Shown: one piece after another, positions 32,278 through 39,416 of the stretch
Layout of the letters: the number at the start of each line of letters is the position of its first letter
Numbering within the stretch: position 1 is the first letter of the stretch
Assembly (NCBI RefSeq): GCF_024519725.1
Contig: NZ_JALJRK010000043.1
Span: forward strand, 1-44,409
Length of the DNA stretch: 44,409 bases
Source: Microvirga sp. Mcv34
Lineage (GTDB): Bacteria; Pseudomonadota; Alphaproteobacteria; Rhizobiales; Beijerinckiaceae
Reading direction: 5' to 3'
Program-made: the position numbers and the translations under genes
The notes under the pieces: model-generated
What the model saw: only the letters and a program-made list of their open reading frames with translations
What the model was told of the DNA's origin: nothing
Databases searched by the model: none

Positions 32278-33153
32278 ATGGATACTCTTGCTTTTACCAA
32301 TGACCAGTCGCCTTCCTTCATCGTCGGGACACGTACCGGCGGTCAGGGCAAGACGCTCGTCTCTCAGGTCATTCAGTACATCTTTCAGGGGCATAACCAG
32401 CCACTGCGAGTGATGGCTGCGGATACGGCTGGAGACGAAGGCAGTGCGACGAAGTCAAAGCTCGCGCGCTTCCTTGAGGGTGAGGTGGTCGTTGAGGAAC
32501 TCGGAATTGGTGTCTCCTTGACTTCCATTCGTTCGGACGCGGACTCTGCTCTTCAATACTGGGAACGGCTGGGCGAAGCTCTGGCTGAGGGCAATGTCCT
32601 GGTCGATGTCGGAGCTAACGTTTTGCCATCAATCTGGAACTGGGCTGTGGTGATCGATGCCGGCCGTGTGTTCAAGGCCGCGCCTCCGATCAACCTTGTA
32701 GTCCCCGTGACTGCACAAGCGCAGAGCCTGGTCGATGCTGCGGACCTGATCCGGCATGCCGAGAAGAATCGCAAATACCTTCCGATTGCGGGATATTTCG
32801 TGGTCCTCAATGAGCACGAAGGTAAGTTCGATAGCTTAGTCGAGACCTCTGAATATCGCGATCTCATGAAGCTCGTTGCCGATCACGATGTAAAGACCGT
32901 GAGGCTGGAGCGCTGTAAGAGTTCTGTTTGGCAGAAGATCCAGGCAAACTGTATTTCGCTGACGGAAATGAATGCACTCCACTTCTCCGATTATGCGCCG
33001 AAGTTTGGGATTGGTTCCTTTATGGCATCGGCGGCCGAGAAAGACTTCACGGGTTGGCTTAACGCTACTGTGGAAGAGTTCCGGCAGGCCAGCTTGGTCC
33101 CGCGGGAGCCGGGAGGAGCAGGAGGCGCCAACCGTATCAGCATTGAAGCCTGA
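32278..33153 (+). CDS. ParA/MinD-like P-loop ATPase (divergent Walker A)
   Basis: From the ATG at 32278 (AAAGG upstream) the protein is 291 residues. The P-loop GTRTGGQGKT (about residues 16-25) is a variant of the deviant Walker A, with Gln where ParA/MinD has Val. A strand with VMAADTAGDEGS fits switch I and VLVDVGANVLP fits the Walker B position. Proteins of this class form ATP dimers on DNA or membrane and position cargo. With no parB-like gene nearby and repAB absent next to repC, it could be the plasmid's partition ATPase or a conjugation-coupled one such as VirC1. The role is inferred. Confidence 0.7.
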   Translation: MDTLAFTNDQSPSFIVGTRTGGQGKTLVSQVIQYIFQGHNQPLRVMAADTAGDEGSATKSKLARFLEGEVVVEELGIGVSLTSIRSDADSALQYWERLGEALAEGNVLVDVGANVLPSIWNWAVVIDAGRVFKAAPPINLVVPVTAQAQSLVDAADLIRHAEKNRKYLPIAGYFVVLNEHEGKFDSLVETSEYRDLMKLVADHDVKTVRLERCKSSVWQKIQANCISLTEMNALHFSDYAPKFGIGSFMASAAEKDFTGWLNATVEEFRQASLVPREPGGAGGANRISIEA

Positions 33154-33159
33154 AGATCG

Positions 33160-33702
33160 ATGGTCCCGATGAACGATTTCTTCGAGAGGCATGCTCGAGA
33201 GCATCGGGAAGCGCTAGTTCGTCATGAGAAGATGTGCAGGGAGCGGGAACGCTCTCTGCTTCATCTCCTAGAGCAGGCGGTTTTAGAGGGCGGTAGCGGC
33301 CAGGTCGTTACTGTCATCGAAGGATTGCCGGAAGAGGATCGGGAACTGATCGTTGAGCGTTTTCCCGATCTTCTCTCTAGGCTGATGGCGACAGCCAATC
33401 GGGCGTCAGGAGGATCAGGCGTTGATCTTGGGGCGGCCTTTCGGGCGATCGAACTGATCCGGCAGGCGAAACAGGAGATTGGGCCGGCGCCGCTCTCCGA
33501 CCCTCTCGGAGTGTCCATCAGCCTTCCCGATCTGGTCACACTGGCCCGTAAGGGCAGGGTCACAAGCGCCAAAGGGTTAATCGCGGCGCGGGATCGGGCA
33601 GAGGCCGAAAGGAGAGGGATTTGGGCCCTCTTCAGCCTGGTTGTCCGACGACAGGCGTGGTTTTGCTGGATGCGGTTAAAAAAAGGAGCCGGGGCCCATT
33701 AG
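33160..33702 (+). CDS. Hypothetical helical protein downstream of the ParA-like gene
   Basis: A 180-residue, mostly helical protein with a charged N-terminus (FFERHAREHREALVRHEKMC) and a central helix pair. It starts six bases after the ParA-like stop codon, so it could be the ATPase partner, but no ParB motif is visible. The last 25 residues (WALFSLVVRRQAWFCWMRLK) are unusually hydrophobic, and the stop lies inside the terminator stem at 33686-33714; a small frame problem at the end cannot be excluded. Confidence 0.5.
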   Translation: MVPMNDFFERHAREHREALVRHEKMCRERERSLLHLLEQAVLEGGSGQVVTVIEGLPEEDRELIVERFPDLLSRLMATANRASGGSGVDLGAAFRAIELIRQAKQEIGPAPLSDPLGVSISLPDLVTLARKGRVTSAKGLIAARDRAEAERRGIWALFSLVVRRQAWFCWMRLKKGAGAH

Positions 33703-33714
33703 GGGCTCCGGCTC
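33686..33714 (-). terminator. Terminator after the RMF-like gene
   Basis: GAGCCGGGGCCC pairs with GGGCTCCGGCTC (one G-T pair) and is followed on the minus strand by CCTTTTTTT. It ends the transcript from 34890 and overlaps the stop of the convergent plus-strand gene. Confidence 0.75.
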
Positions 33715-33727
33715 TTCACATTGGGGA

Positions 33728-33964
33728 TCAGTGAACCTCCGCGCCACGACGCAGGAAGGGCGGGATGTCCAAATTATCTGCGCTGACGATGGTCACCTGA
33801 TCGGCCATCTCGGCATGATCGCCAAAAGGACCGTCATCATCAAAAATGCTCTCATCGGGCTGGTCAGAATGCGCGAACTGGCTGGCCGTGAGGCTAGATG
33901 CCGTGTCAAGAACGATGACGGAAGCATCCTGGGCTAGGTTCAGGTCAGCCTCGGGAGAGCTCAT
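33728..33964 (-). CDS. Acidic protein ending in an FtsZ-like C-terminal peptide (probably 3' part of a frameshifted gene)
   Basis: The 78-residue frame from the ATG at 33964 is acidic and disordered-looking and ends DNLDIPPFLRRGAEVH. This matches the conserved FtsZ C-terminal peptide, about D-x-L-[DE]-I-P-A-F-L-R-R, the hook for FtsA, ZipA, MinC and other division factors. The frame is open upstream of the ATG to about 34110 and there encodes CPYAPGPLRQSWENGYEE, which continues naturally from the upstream gene if one base is restored near 34078-34081. So this is probably the 3' end of the 34890 gene. It could still be translated alone. A terminator follows. Confidence 0.55.
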   Translation of the reverse strand: MSSPEADLNLAQDASVIVLDTASSLTASQFAHSDQPDESIFDDDGPFGDHAEMADQVTIVSADNLDIPPFLRRGAEVH

Positions 33965-33981
33965 CTGCTGGAGCCGCTGGT

Positions 33982-34890
33982 CTACCGTTTCTTCGTAGCC
34001 GTTCTCCCAGCTCTGGCGCAGCGGCCCCGGAGCATAGGGGCAAGTGCTCTTGGGTTCATTGGCAAGGGCTGCCTGAGCCCCTCGTCCCGAGCCTTCGTCA
34101 GAAAGATCCCGTCAGGCGAGAAGGTGACCATCTCATCGCCCTGCTGGACCGAGTCATCGGCGACAGGGGCAGTTGTCTGGGTGTTCACAGTGTCGAGCGG
34201 TTCGGAGCTTGCAGCGGTCACCGCCTCGTCCTGAGAGGAGACGGCCTGCTCCTGCAGGTCCGTCATGCCTTCGGCCGGAGCCTCCATGTCGCTCTGAGCG
34301 TCAATCTCTGGGGCAGCGACAGGGGCCGGCGTCTCGGCAGGGGGCGTAGCAGAAGCGAACTTCTCCTGGGCGGCCTCACCCTCTTTGTCCTTGGCGCCGG
34401 CATCATAACCCTGTGCGTAGGCCGTCTGGGCTGAAGGGCGCTTGTAGAGGTTGATGTCCTTTACCTGGCCGGTGATCCCGTCGTCATAGCCCTTCTGATA
34501 GGCCGAGCGCGAGCGGGGAACGTCATCCCCATAGGGGTTGTTGGGTGCGGGCGTTGACGAGATCGGAGCGACGGGAGCGGCTTCGGAGAGAGGCGCTGCG
34601 GGCTGCATGGAAGGGGCGGCTACCGATAGGTCGATGTCACCTCCGACGAGACCGAGCTCGATGAGCGCTCCGACACGCTTTTGGATCATGTCATCGAATG
34701 CAGGACGCGGAAGGTTGGTCTCACCGGTCACGGAAACCGCAAGGTCATCATAGTTCGTCTGGGCGACAATCAGGGCAGAGCGAGCGGCTTCCATTTCCAA
34801 CTGCAGCCTGTCCAGCGTGCGCTGAGCAAGAATGACGGCGATGTGAGACTGTTCGCCCTGGGAGACAAGAGCCAGGATTTTGTCGTTCAT
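33982..34890 (-). CDS. Protein with RMF-like modules, interrupted by an apparent -1 frameshift
   Basis: From the ATG at 34890 the frame gives 302 residues. Residues 1-75 are helical. A module at about 129-168 (AYQKGYDDGITGQVKDINLY ... AYAQGYDAGAKD) resembles ribosome modulation factor. After GDEMVTFSPDGIFLTKARDEG (residue 271) the frame becomes basic and unnatural. Moving to the -1 frame in the GGGG run at 34078-34081 gives AQAALANEPKSTCPYAPGPL-RQSWENGYEE, a second RMF-like module, and runs into the 33728 frame for a total of about 387 residues. Either a base is missing, the gene is damaged, or frameshifting is programmed. A CAATCCCCAAAA element lies 14 bases before the start. Confidence 0.6.
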   Translation of the reverse strand: MNDKILALVSQGEQSHIAVILAQRTLDRLQLEMEAARSALIVAQTNYDDLAVSVTGETNLPRPAFDDMIQKRVGALIELGLVGGDIDLSVAAPSMQPAAPLSEAAPVAPISSTPAPNNPYGDDVPRSRSAYQKGYDDGITGQVKDINLYKRPSAQTAYAQGYDAGAKDKEGEAAQEKFASATPPAETPAPVAAPEIDAQSDMEAPAEGMTDLQEQAVSSQDEAVTAASSEPLDTVNTQTTAPVADDSVQQGDEMVTFSPDGIFLTKARDEGLRQPLPMNPRALAPMLRGRCARAGRTATKKR

Positions 34891-35198
34891 GTTGTGCTCT
34901 CTAGTTTTGGGGATTGAGAAATCTCGTGATGTGCACATCGACTTGGGATGTGGATTTCCTGTGTGGGCATCTGATTTCAGATCGGGTGCCCAGGAATGAA
35001 TCTATTGGGGGCTGGATTGCTCCCCGTGCAGGCAAAGATCCTGCATGTCGTTTTCTCGAAATTCGGCAGGGTTCTCCCGCTCCGCACGCGAAAGAACGCT
35101 CGCAGCCGTACCGGAGACTCGCGGCTCCCGAATTAAGATTGGAGAAACTTGAATTAGATAGCATGTGTCGGAAGTAATCTCCCGCCCAGGTATCGGTG
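34891..35198. promoter_or_regulatory. Divergent control region with both recurrent motifs
   Basis: No gene is supported in these 308 bases. CAATCCCCAAAA (minus) at 34905-34916 precedes the RMF-like gene. GAATTA at 35130-35135 and 35151-35156 (plus, 21 bp apart) precedes the small membrane gene at 35199. This is a likely divergent promoter region. Confidence 0.45.
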
Positions 35199-35435
35199 AT
35201 GAGTAAAAGACCGTCTCAGGATAGGGGACCGGACCCAGTCTTTGGGCTGCTCATTGGCGCTGTCGCTGGGGGGTTGGGGACTGGCGGCTATCACATTCTA
35301 AGCGGCGTTCGCCGTTCCCGGGTTGATACAATCACCGGGACAGTCGAGACGGATCTCGCGTTTGGAGTTGGGCTAGGGATGGCGATCGTTGGTATCGTTC
35401 TTCTCGTGAAGTCTTCAGCCGGCCGCAACCGGTAG
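35199..35435 (+). CDS. Small two-helix membrane protein
   Basis: A 78-residue protein from the ATG at 35199, with two hydrophobic helices (VFGLLIGAVAGGLGTGGYHI and LAFGVGLGMAIVGIVLLVKS) joined by a short polar loop, and a basic end. Unknown family; hairpin topology in the inner membrane is likely. A GAATTA pair lies 43-69 bases upstream. The next gene on the strand is secreted. Confidence 0.5.
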   Translation: MSKRPSQDRGPDPVFGLLIGAVAGGLGTGGYHILSGVRRSRVDTITGTVETDLAFGVGLGMAIVGIVLLVKSSAGRNR

Positions 35436-35519
35436 ACCGTCTCCGCGAGAGGTCAGCCCTAGGCAATCCACTACCTGGTGTGATGAAATCCAGGCTCAGG
35501 GGCCATGGGTGGAGTTCGG

Positions 35520-36272
35520 ATGTCCAGGGTATTGATCATTGCGGGGGTGGTTGTTCTTGGAACGCTTCCTGTTTACGGGCAGGCCGGCTCGCCCAAGCAG
35601 GAGGGGCGTGTCCGGTATAAGCCGGGCTGGGTTGAAGCGACCTGCGAGCTGGAGAAGCTCGATTTTCTCGAAGCCGAAAAGCGCAAGGAAGCACGGCGAT
35701 CCTTTTTCGATAGGCCTTACCCTAAGGAGATTGAAAACTACGTCCCTGGTGTCTTTGAATATGCCGAGCACATCCTCACTGGAATCCCTTGTTATGTGAC
35801 CCCAACGGTCGAGATCCGATTGCCGGAACGTTTCCGTTGCCGCTTGGATCGGGTGATTTTCCGCGATCCCGAAAAGGGAGAAGAGCTAAAAGCCACCGGC
35901 GGGAGTTACAACTTTCAATTCGTGTACCTCGATCCGACCGATGAGACGGTCGAAGATCGGCCTCGGGCTCTGAGTAAAGGACCTCCGAGCGTGGTGGGCC
36001 AAGTCTTGGTCAGAGGCCAGGTGGCCGGGAAGTCCTATACGATTTCGCGAGAGTGGATGGATGGGAGCCCGGCGGAGGCAACCGGCTCCCGGGAGACGCA
36101 GGAAGCCAATCCGGGTGACGCAGGCCTGCCGGCAGACAAGCTACCGTTCGTGACGGCTTCGAACGCCTCGATGTTCGTGTTTGACCTAAGGAACGACTCG
36201 CCGATCGTAAAGGAGCTCACCGGCGGGCCGCTCAAAGAGTACCAGTTCATTCCGCATAGCTGTCAGGGATAG
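35520..36272 (+). CDS. Secreted hypothetical protein
   Basis: From the ATG at 35520, with GGAG six bases upstream, the product is 250 residues and begins with a signal peptide (MSRVLIIAGVVVLGTLPVYG). The mature part has cysteines at about 41, 89 and 105, and alternating beta-like segments (PTVEIRLPERFRCRLDRVIF, GQVLVRGQVAGKSYTISREW). No family is recognised. A periplasmic location next to other exported proteins (36308-39320) suggests a shared envelope function. Confidence 0.6.
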   Translation: MSRVLIIAGVVVLGTLPVYGQAGSPKQEGRVRYKPGWVEATCELEKLDFLEAEKRKEARRSFFDRPYPKEIENYVPGVFEYAEHILTGIPCYVTPTVEIRLPERFRCRLDRVIFRDPEKGEELKATGGSYNFQFVYLDPTDETVEDRPRALSKGPPSVVGQVLVRGQVAGKSYTISREWMDGSPAEATGSRETQEANPGDAGLPADKLPFVTASNASMFVFDLRNDSPIVKELTGGPLKEYQFIPHSCQG

Positions 36273-36307
36273 GGCAGGCGGCTCGGCTGTACTGGCAGCA
36301 ATCTGCA

Positions 36308-37477
36308 TCAACACCCGGAGGCGGACCGGATCCTCTCGATCCGGACTCCCTCGGAGGTTTGGACAAGGCTCACCGTTGCCTCGCCATTGCACGGCCTTCG
36401 CCCACTTCGGTAGCGGTACCGGACCTTTACCTGCATTGGACCCGCCTCGTTGACCGAGAGCAGCTTGAGTGGCTCGTCGAGGGCGCCGTAGAACTTGGTC
36501 AGGGCCTGAGCTGTGAATGGACCACTCGCCTGCTTCTCTGCGATCACTCGTGCCGACGCTGCTCGACCGTCCCCGCGCTCGAGTGCTCCATAGAATTCGC
36601 TCACAAGGGCCACAGCCGTTGCCGATCCGGGCGTCATCGGCTCAGAGGCGTGGGATCCGCGGCTCTCCTGTGGTGTCCATCCGGCAAGCATTTCGGCGGC
36701 GATGGCCGGATACAGCGCGGCATCGTTGCCTGAAAGTCGGACTTTCAGGAGGCGGACGGAAGGCTCGACAGCAGGATCTCCGATTAAGAATACGAGACCC
36801 TGAGTGGCGAGCGGCGGGACGGGCTCCTCGCCATCCGTGCCGAGCCCGTTCTGTCCGGCAGGGGTTCTATAGCTCACCACATCCTGGGCCAAGTGGCGGA
36901 TTTGGTCCGATGGCCAGGGTGCGAAGACATAGGCGTTCGCATCATCCATGCCTTCGTCGCGGACGCCTTCAGCAAATGCGCGGGCCTGCGGGAAAACGCG
37001 GGCGGCGACCCGTGCGACGGCAAACCGTCCCGAGGTCCCGCCTTCCGAGAACCGGCGGACGATCTGAGGTCCCATCCAGGGATCGTCGAAGTTTGCAGGT
37101 GCCTCAGGAGGGGTGACATATAAAACGTCTCCGTCACTCCCTGACACGGCTCTGCAGGACCATCCTCTTGGGCCGAGAACGCCGCCACGGCGCGATGGGT
37201 TGGCTGTGTAATAGGCCAGTTTCTGAGCCGTGCCGCCGGGAATGAGGTGCCTTGCTGTTTTCGGAAGGACAGGCGGCTCACGCAAGCCCATCTGTCCGTC
37301 CTGAGGACACCCTATGAGGGGCACTTCAGCACTGGTTAAAGAGGTCGAGGACTGTGTGTCGGGAAGGGTCTGCCGGAACGCCTCAACCAATTCCATGGCA
37401 GTCTCGCCGGCATCTGCTGCAGTTGCGAAAAGGGAGGCCGCGGCAACGGTGGATGCAAGTCGGATCGATAATCTCAC
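36308..37477 (-). CDS. Secreted hypothetical protein with NTF2-like C-terminal region
   Basis: The 389-residue product starts at a GTG at 37477 and has a signal peptide (MRLSIRLASTVAAASLFATA, cut near ADA). The C-terminal 120 residues (VSEFYGALERGDGRAASARV ... QALTKFYGALDEPLKLLSVN ... VKVRYRYRSGRRPCNGEATV) follow the pattern of an NTF2/SnoaL-like cone fold, which often serves protein interaction in periplasmic proteins, including secretion components. The rest is unassigned. It converges on the 35520 gene, leaving 35 bases. Confidence 0.6.
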   Translation of the reverse strand: MRLSIRLASTVAAASLFATAADAGETAMELVEAFRQTLPDTQSSTSLTSAEVPLIGCPQDGQMGLREPPVLPKTARHLIPGGTAQKLAYYTANPSRRGGVLGPRGWSCRAVSGSDGDVLYVTPPEAPANFDDPWMGPQIVRRFSEGGTSGRFAVARVAARVFPQARAFAEGVRDEGMDDANAYVFAPWPSDQIRHLAQDVVSYRTPAGQNGLGTDGEEPVPPLATQGLVFLIGDPAVEPSVRLLKVRLSGNDAALYPAIAAEMLAGWTPQESRGSHASEPMTPGSATAVALVSEFYGALERGDGRAASARVIAEKQASGPFTAQALTKFYGALDEPLKLLSVNEAGPMQVKVRYRYRSGRRPCNGEATVSLVQTSEGVRIERIRSASGC

Positions 37478-37609
37478 GGTACGCTCTATGGCCTGGAGGC
37501 GAGAAGGAACACGTTAGTTGAGATTGGGCTCGTCGCCAATGCAAGGCGAGGGGTCAGATGGAGGCTGGAGTTTCAATGACGAAGCACTTCCTTGACCCTA
37601 AGGCACGCC

Positions 37610-38404
37610 TCATTTTTCCTGGCTGTCCGCGAACTGTTGCACTCGTACCCGGTTTGTAGATCGTCTCCACCAGCCGAATAGTGCTACCAAGGGCCCCCCG
37701 ATAGCCCCAATCCCACCGATTATCTCCAGGACCGGCCTCCAACCAGAGAAGAGAATTCCAATTCTATCAATAGGTGAAATTTCTATCTCGATAGGCTGGC
37801 GAAAGGTGCTTATCGCGAGTGGTTTCTGCCCACCTTCGAAGTCAATATATGCCAGCAACTCCAGCGTCAGATTGGCTGTCCCTTCCCCTACTGCCTTGAC
37901 GTCCCAGACCCACTGAACCGTCTCTTCCAAAGTGATGGCTTTGCGCTGAACATCCTCGCCTCCTCTGGGCTTTATCTCCACCAAACCATCGGGCCCGGTG
38001 AGATAGGCGCGAACATCATTGCTTACGCGGACGTTCTGTGTCCTCACAGTACCTGGGAGGTTCCGAAGAAGGTCTGCCCCTGTACCTACGCCCTTGGGTT
38101 CTAATACGAAGCTAATCTCGGTTGAGCGCCCATATTGCAGCTTCTCTGGTGCGTTGTATCGTGCAGGGACATCCTTCAATGCTTTCGCGATTGCTTGACG
38201 TAGTTCTTCAAACGGGTCCGATGATGGAGCCGGGGTGTTATTTCTCACATTGGGAGCTATGATCCCGGCTGACTTCTGCTCGAATTGATCAAAAACAATT
38301 CCGTCAGGGTCTCGGTCGAGCGAGGGCAGGACGAGGTAAAAGCCGATGGCACCTCCAAGAACTAATCCAACAGCGGTGGACACTATCTTCAGTGAACGTT
38401 TCAT
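37610..38404 (-). CDS. Bitopic membrane hypothetical protein
   Basis: From the ATG at 38404 (MKRSLKIVSTAVG) the protein is 264 residues. A membrane helix at about 5-27 (IVSTAVGLVLGGAIGFYLVL) is followed by a periplasmic part of about 190 residues rich in beta strands (STEISFVLEPKGVGTG, NLTLELLAYIDFEGGQKPLA). A second helix (about 215-240, GWRPVLEIIGGIGAIGGPLV) precedes a short basic cytoplasmic tail. Unknown family. The DNA here is less GC-rich than its neighbours, which may mean a separate origin. It lies downstream of the DUF882 gene, past a terminator. Confidence 0.6.
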   Translation of the reverse strand: MKRSLKIVSTAVGLVLGGAIGFYLVLPSLDRDPDGIVFDQFEQKSAGIIAPNVRNNTPAPSSDPFEELRQAIAKALKDVPARYNAPEKLQYGRSTEISFVLEPKGVGTGADLLRNLPGTVRTQNVRVSNDVRAYLTGPDGLVEIKPRGGEDVQRKAITLEETVQWVWDVKAVGEGTANLTLELLAYIDFEGGQKPLAISTFRQPIEIEISPIDRIGILFSGWRPVLEIIGGIGAIGGPLVALFGWWRRSTNRVRVQQFADSQEK

Positions 38405-38494
38405 TTGAGTGCCTGCGCCGCCGAGACCTAGCTTGTGAGAGGAGTGGCAGGGATTACCACGACAATTCAATTAACGTCCACGGCATTAAAGAAT

Positions 38495-38513
38495 GGCCTC
38501 CCATAGGGAGGCC
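38495..38513 (-). terminator. Terminator after the DUF882 gene
   Basis: A perfect 8-bp stem (GGCCTCCC / GGGAGGCC) with an ATA loop is followed on the minus strand by ATTCTTTAAT. Confidence 0.65.
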
Positions 38514-38613
38514 GAAGGATCGCTCGTTATGAGCATTCACGATAAAGATATTAGTCAAACTTCCGTACAACTCGGGGCAAACTTCTGCGCGTTTGAGTCA
38601 GAGTTATAGTTAT

Positions 38614-38626
38614 GTAACATTGTTAC
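38614..38626. repeat. 13-bp palindrome
   Basis: GTAACA-T-TGTTAC is a perfect palindrome in an AT-rich gap, just past the DUF882 stop and upstream of the 38404 gene. It looks like an operator; the binding protein is unknown. Confidence 0.3.
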
Positions 38627-38627
38627 C

Positions 38628-39320
38628 TTATCCCACCCAGGTACGAATTTGGCCTGTGTCGACGTGGGTGAAATTTCTATATTTTCCTATCCCGCCGATG
38701 CCTATCGCTTGAGCGTATCGAGCGATTGTCTCTGCCGGAACTTTATTGACCACGATATCGGAGGCTTGCGAGTGCATGTGCAGCGAGTTGATGGCTGAGC
38801 CTTCATCTCGGAGCATGTCATTAGTGGTCTTGGTCCGATAGCCGGACGTTATGATGATTGGCTGCTCAAAGCCAATCCGGTGCTGGATCGCCCAGAGCAG
38901 GTGAAACAGCTTGGGATCCATTGCCATCGTGACATTCTCACGCCAGTCGCGAAGCATGTGGCACAGCTGAGAGTAGGCCGGCTTGTCGTAAACGCCCTCC
39001 TTCCAGAAGACGGTCTTAACTTCCTCATTGGTGTTGTAGTTGACCAGCCAGAGCCCGCGGTGGGCCGGAAGTCCTGCTTGGGTCAACGGAGCCCTTGACG
39101 TGATGGCCGCAAGATCCGTGTTCTTCATGTCGTTCGGCAAGCTAGGAGCCTCGGCAGACGGTTCGAATTCGAACGACGGCATCTCGAGGGTTTCGGGACC
39201 GGCAAGTGACGGGATCAGTTGGGTGCCGACGGGAAATGCGACCTGGGCACGGGCGAGGGTGCTATGGGCGAGGCCTGCAGATGCAGCAAGACCGGTAAGG
39301 ATTTGGCGGCGGTTAAGCAT
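38628..39320 (-). CDS. DUF882 / YcbK (MepK-like) M15-type peptidase
   Basis: From the ATG at 39320 (MLNRRQILTG), behind CCAGGA, the protein is 230 residues. The signal sequence begins with an RRQIL pair and hydrophobic stretch, compatible with Tat or Sec export. The catalytic region has SGYRTKTTNDMLR, SLHMHSQASDIVV and NFTHVDTG, the His/Asp/His zinc pattern of M15-type murein peptidases. YcbK (MepK) cuts peptidoglycan cross-links. Here it could open the cell wall for a secretion or conjugation machine. The in-frame start at 39338 lies in the TTCTCGAATCATG motif but has no ribosome site. Confidence 0.85.
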   Translation of the reverse strand: MLNRRQILTGLAASAGLAHSTLARAQVAFPVGTQLIPSLAGPETLEMPSFEFEPSAEAPSLPNDMKNTDLAAITSRAPLTQAGLPAHRGLWLVNYNTNEEVKTVFWKEGVYDKPAYSQLCHMLRDWRENVTMAMDPKLFHLLWAIQHRIGFEQPIIITSGYRTKTTNDMLRDEGSAINSLHMHSQASDIVVNKVPAETIARYAQAIGIGGIGKYRNFTHVDTGQIRTWVG

Positions 39321-39335
39321 GGATCGTCCTGGTGG

Positions 39336-39348
39336 CATGATTCGAGAA
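39336..39348 (-). promoter_or_regulatory. TTCTCGAATCATG leader motif before the peptidase
   Basis: The minus strand reads GATTCTCGAATCATG, 16 bases before the likely ATG at 39320. The copies at 7214 and 21405 end in actual start codons; here the ATG may be unused. Confidence 0.4.
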
Positions 39349-39373
39349 TCGAAATTCCCGCTCTTGGTCTTTT

Positions 39374-39406
39374 GAATTAGCGGGGAACTTATCAGCGTTT
39401 TAATTC
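39374..39406. promoter_or_regulatory. GAATTA inverted pair
   Basis: TTGAATTAGC (plus, 39372-39381) and CGAATTAAAA (minus, 39398-39407) face each other in the 96-base gap between the helicase and peptidase genes. Confidence 0.35.
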
Positions 39407-39416
39407 GGCGGCAAAC

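Noticed and set aside
33600..33702. Possible frameshift at the end of the 33160 gene
   Set aside because: An alternative frame would stop neatly before the terminator, but codon composition does not favour either frame clearly.
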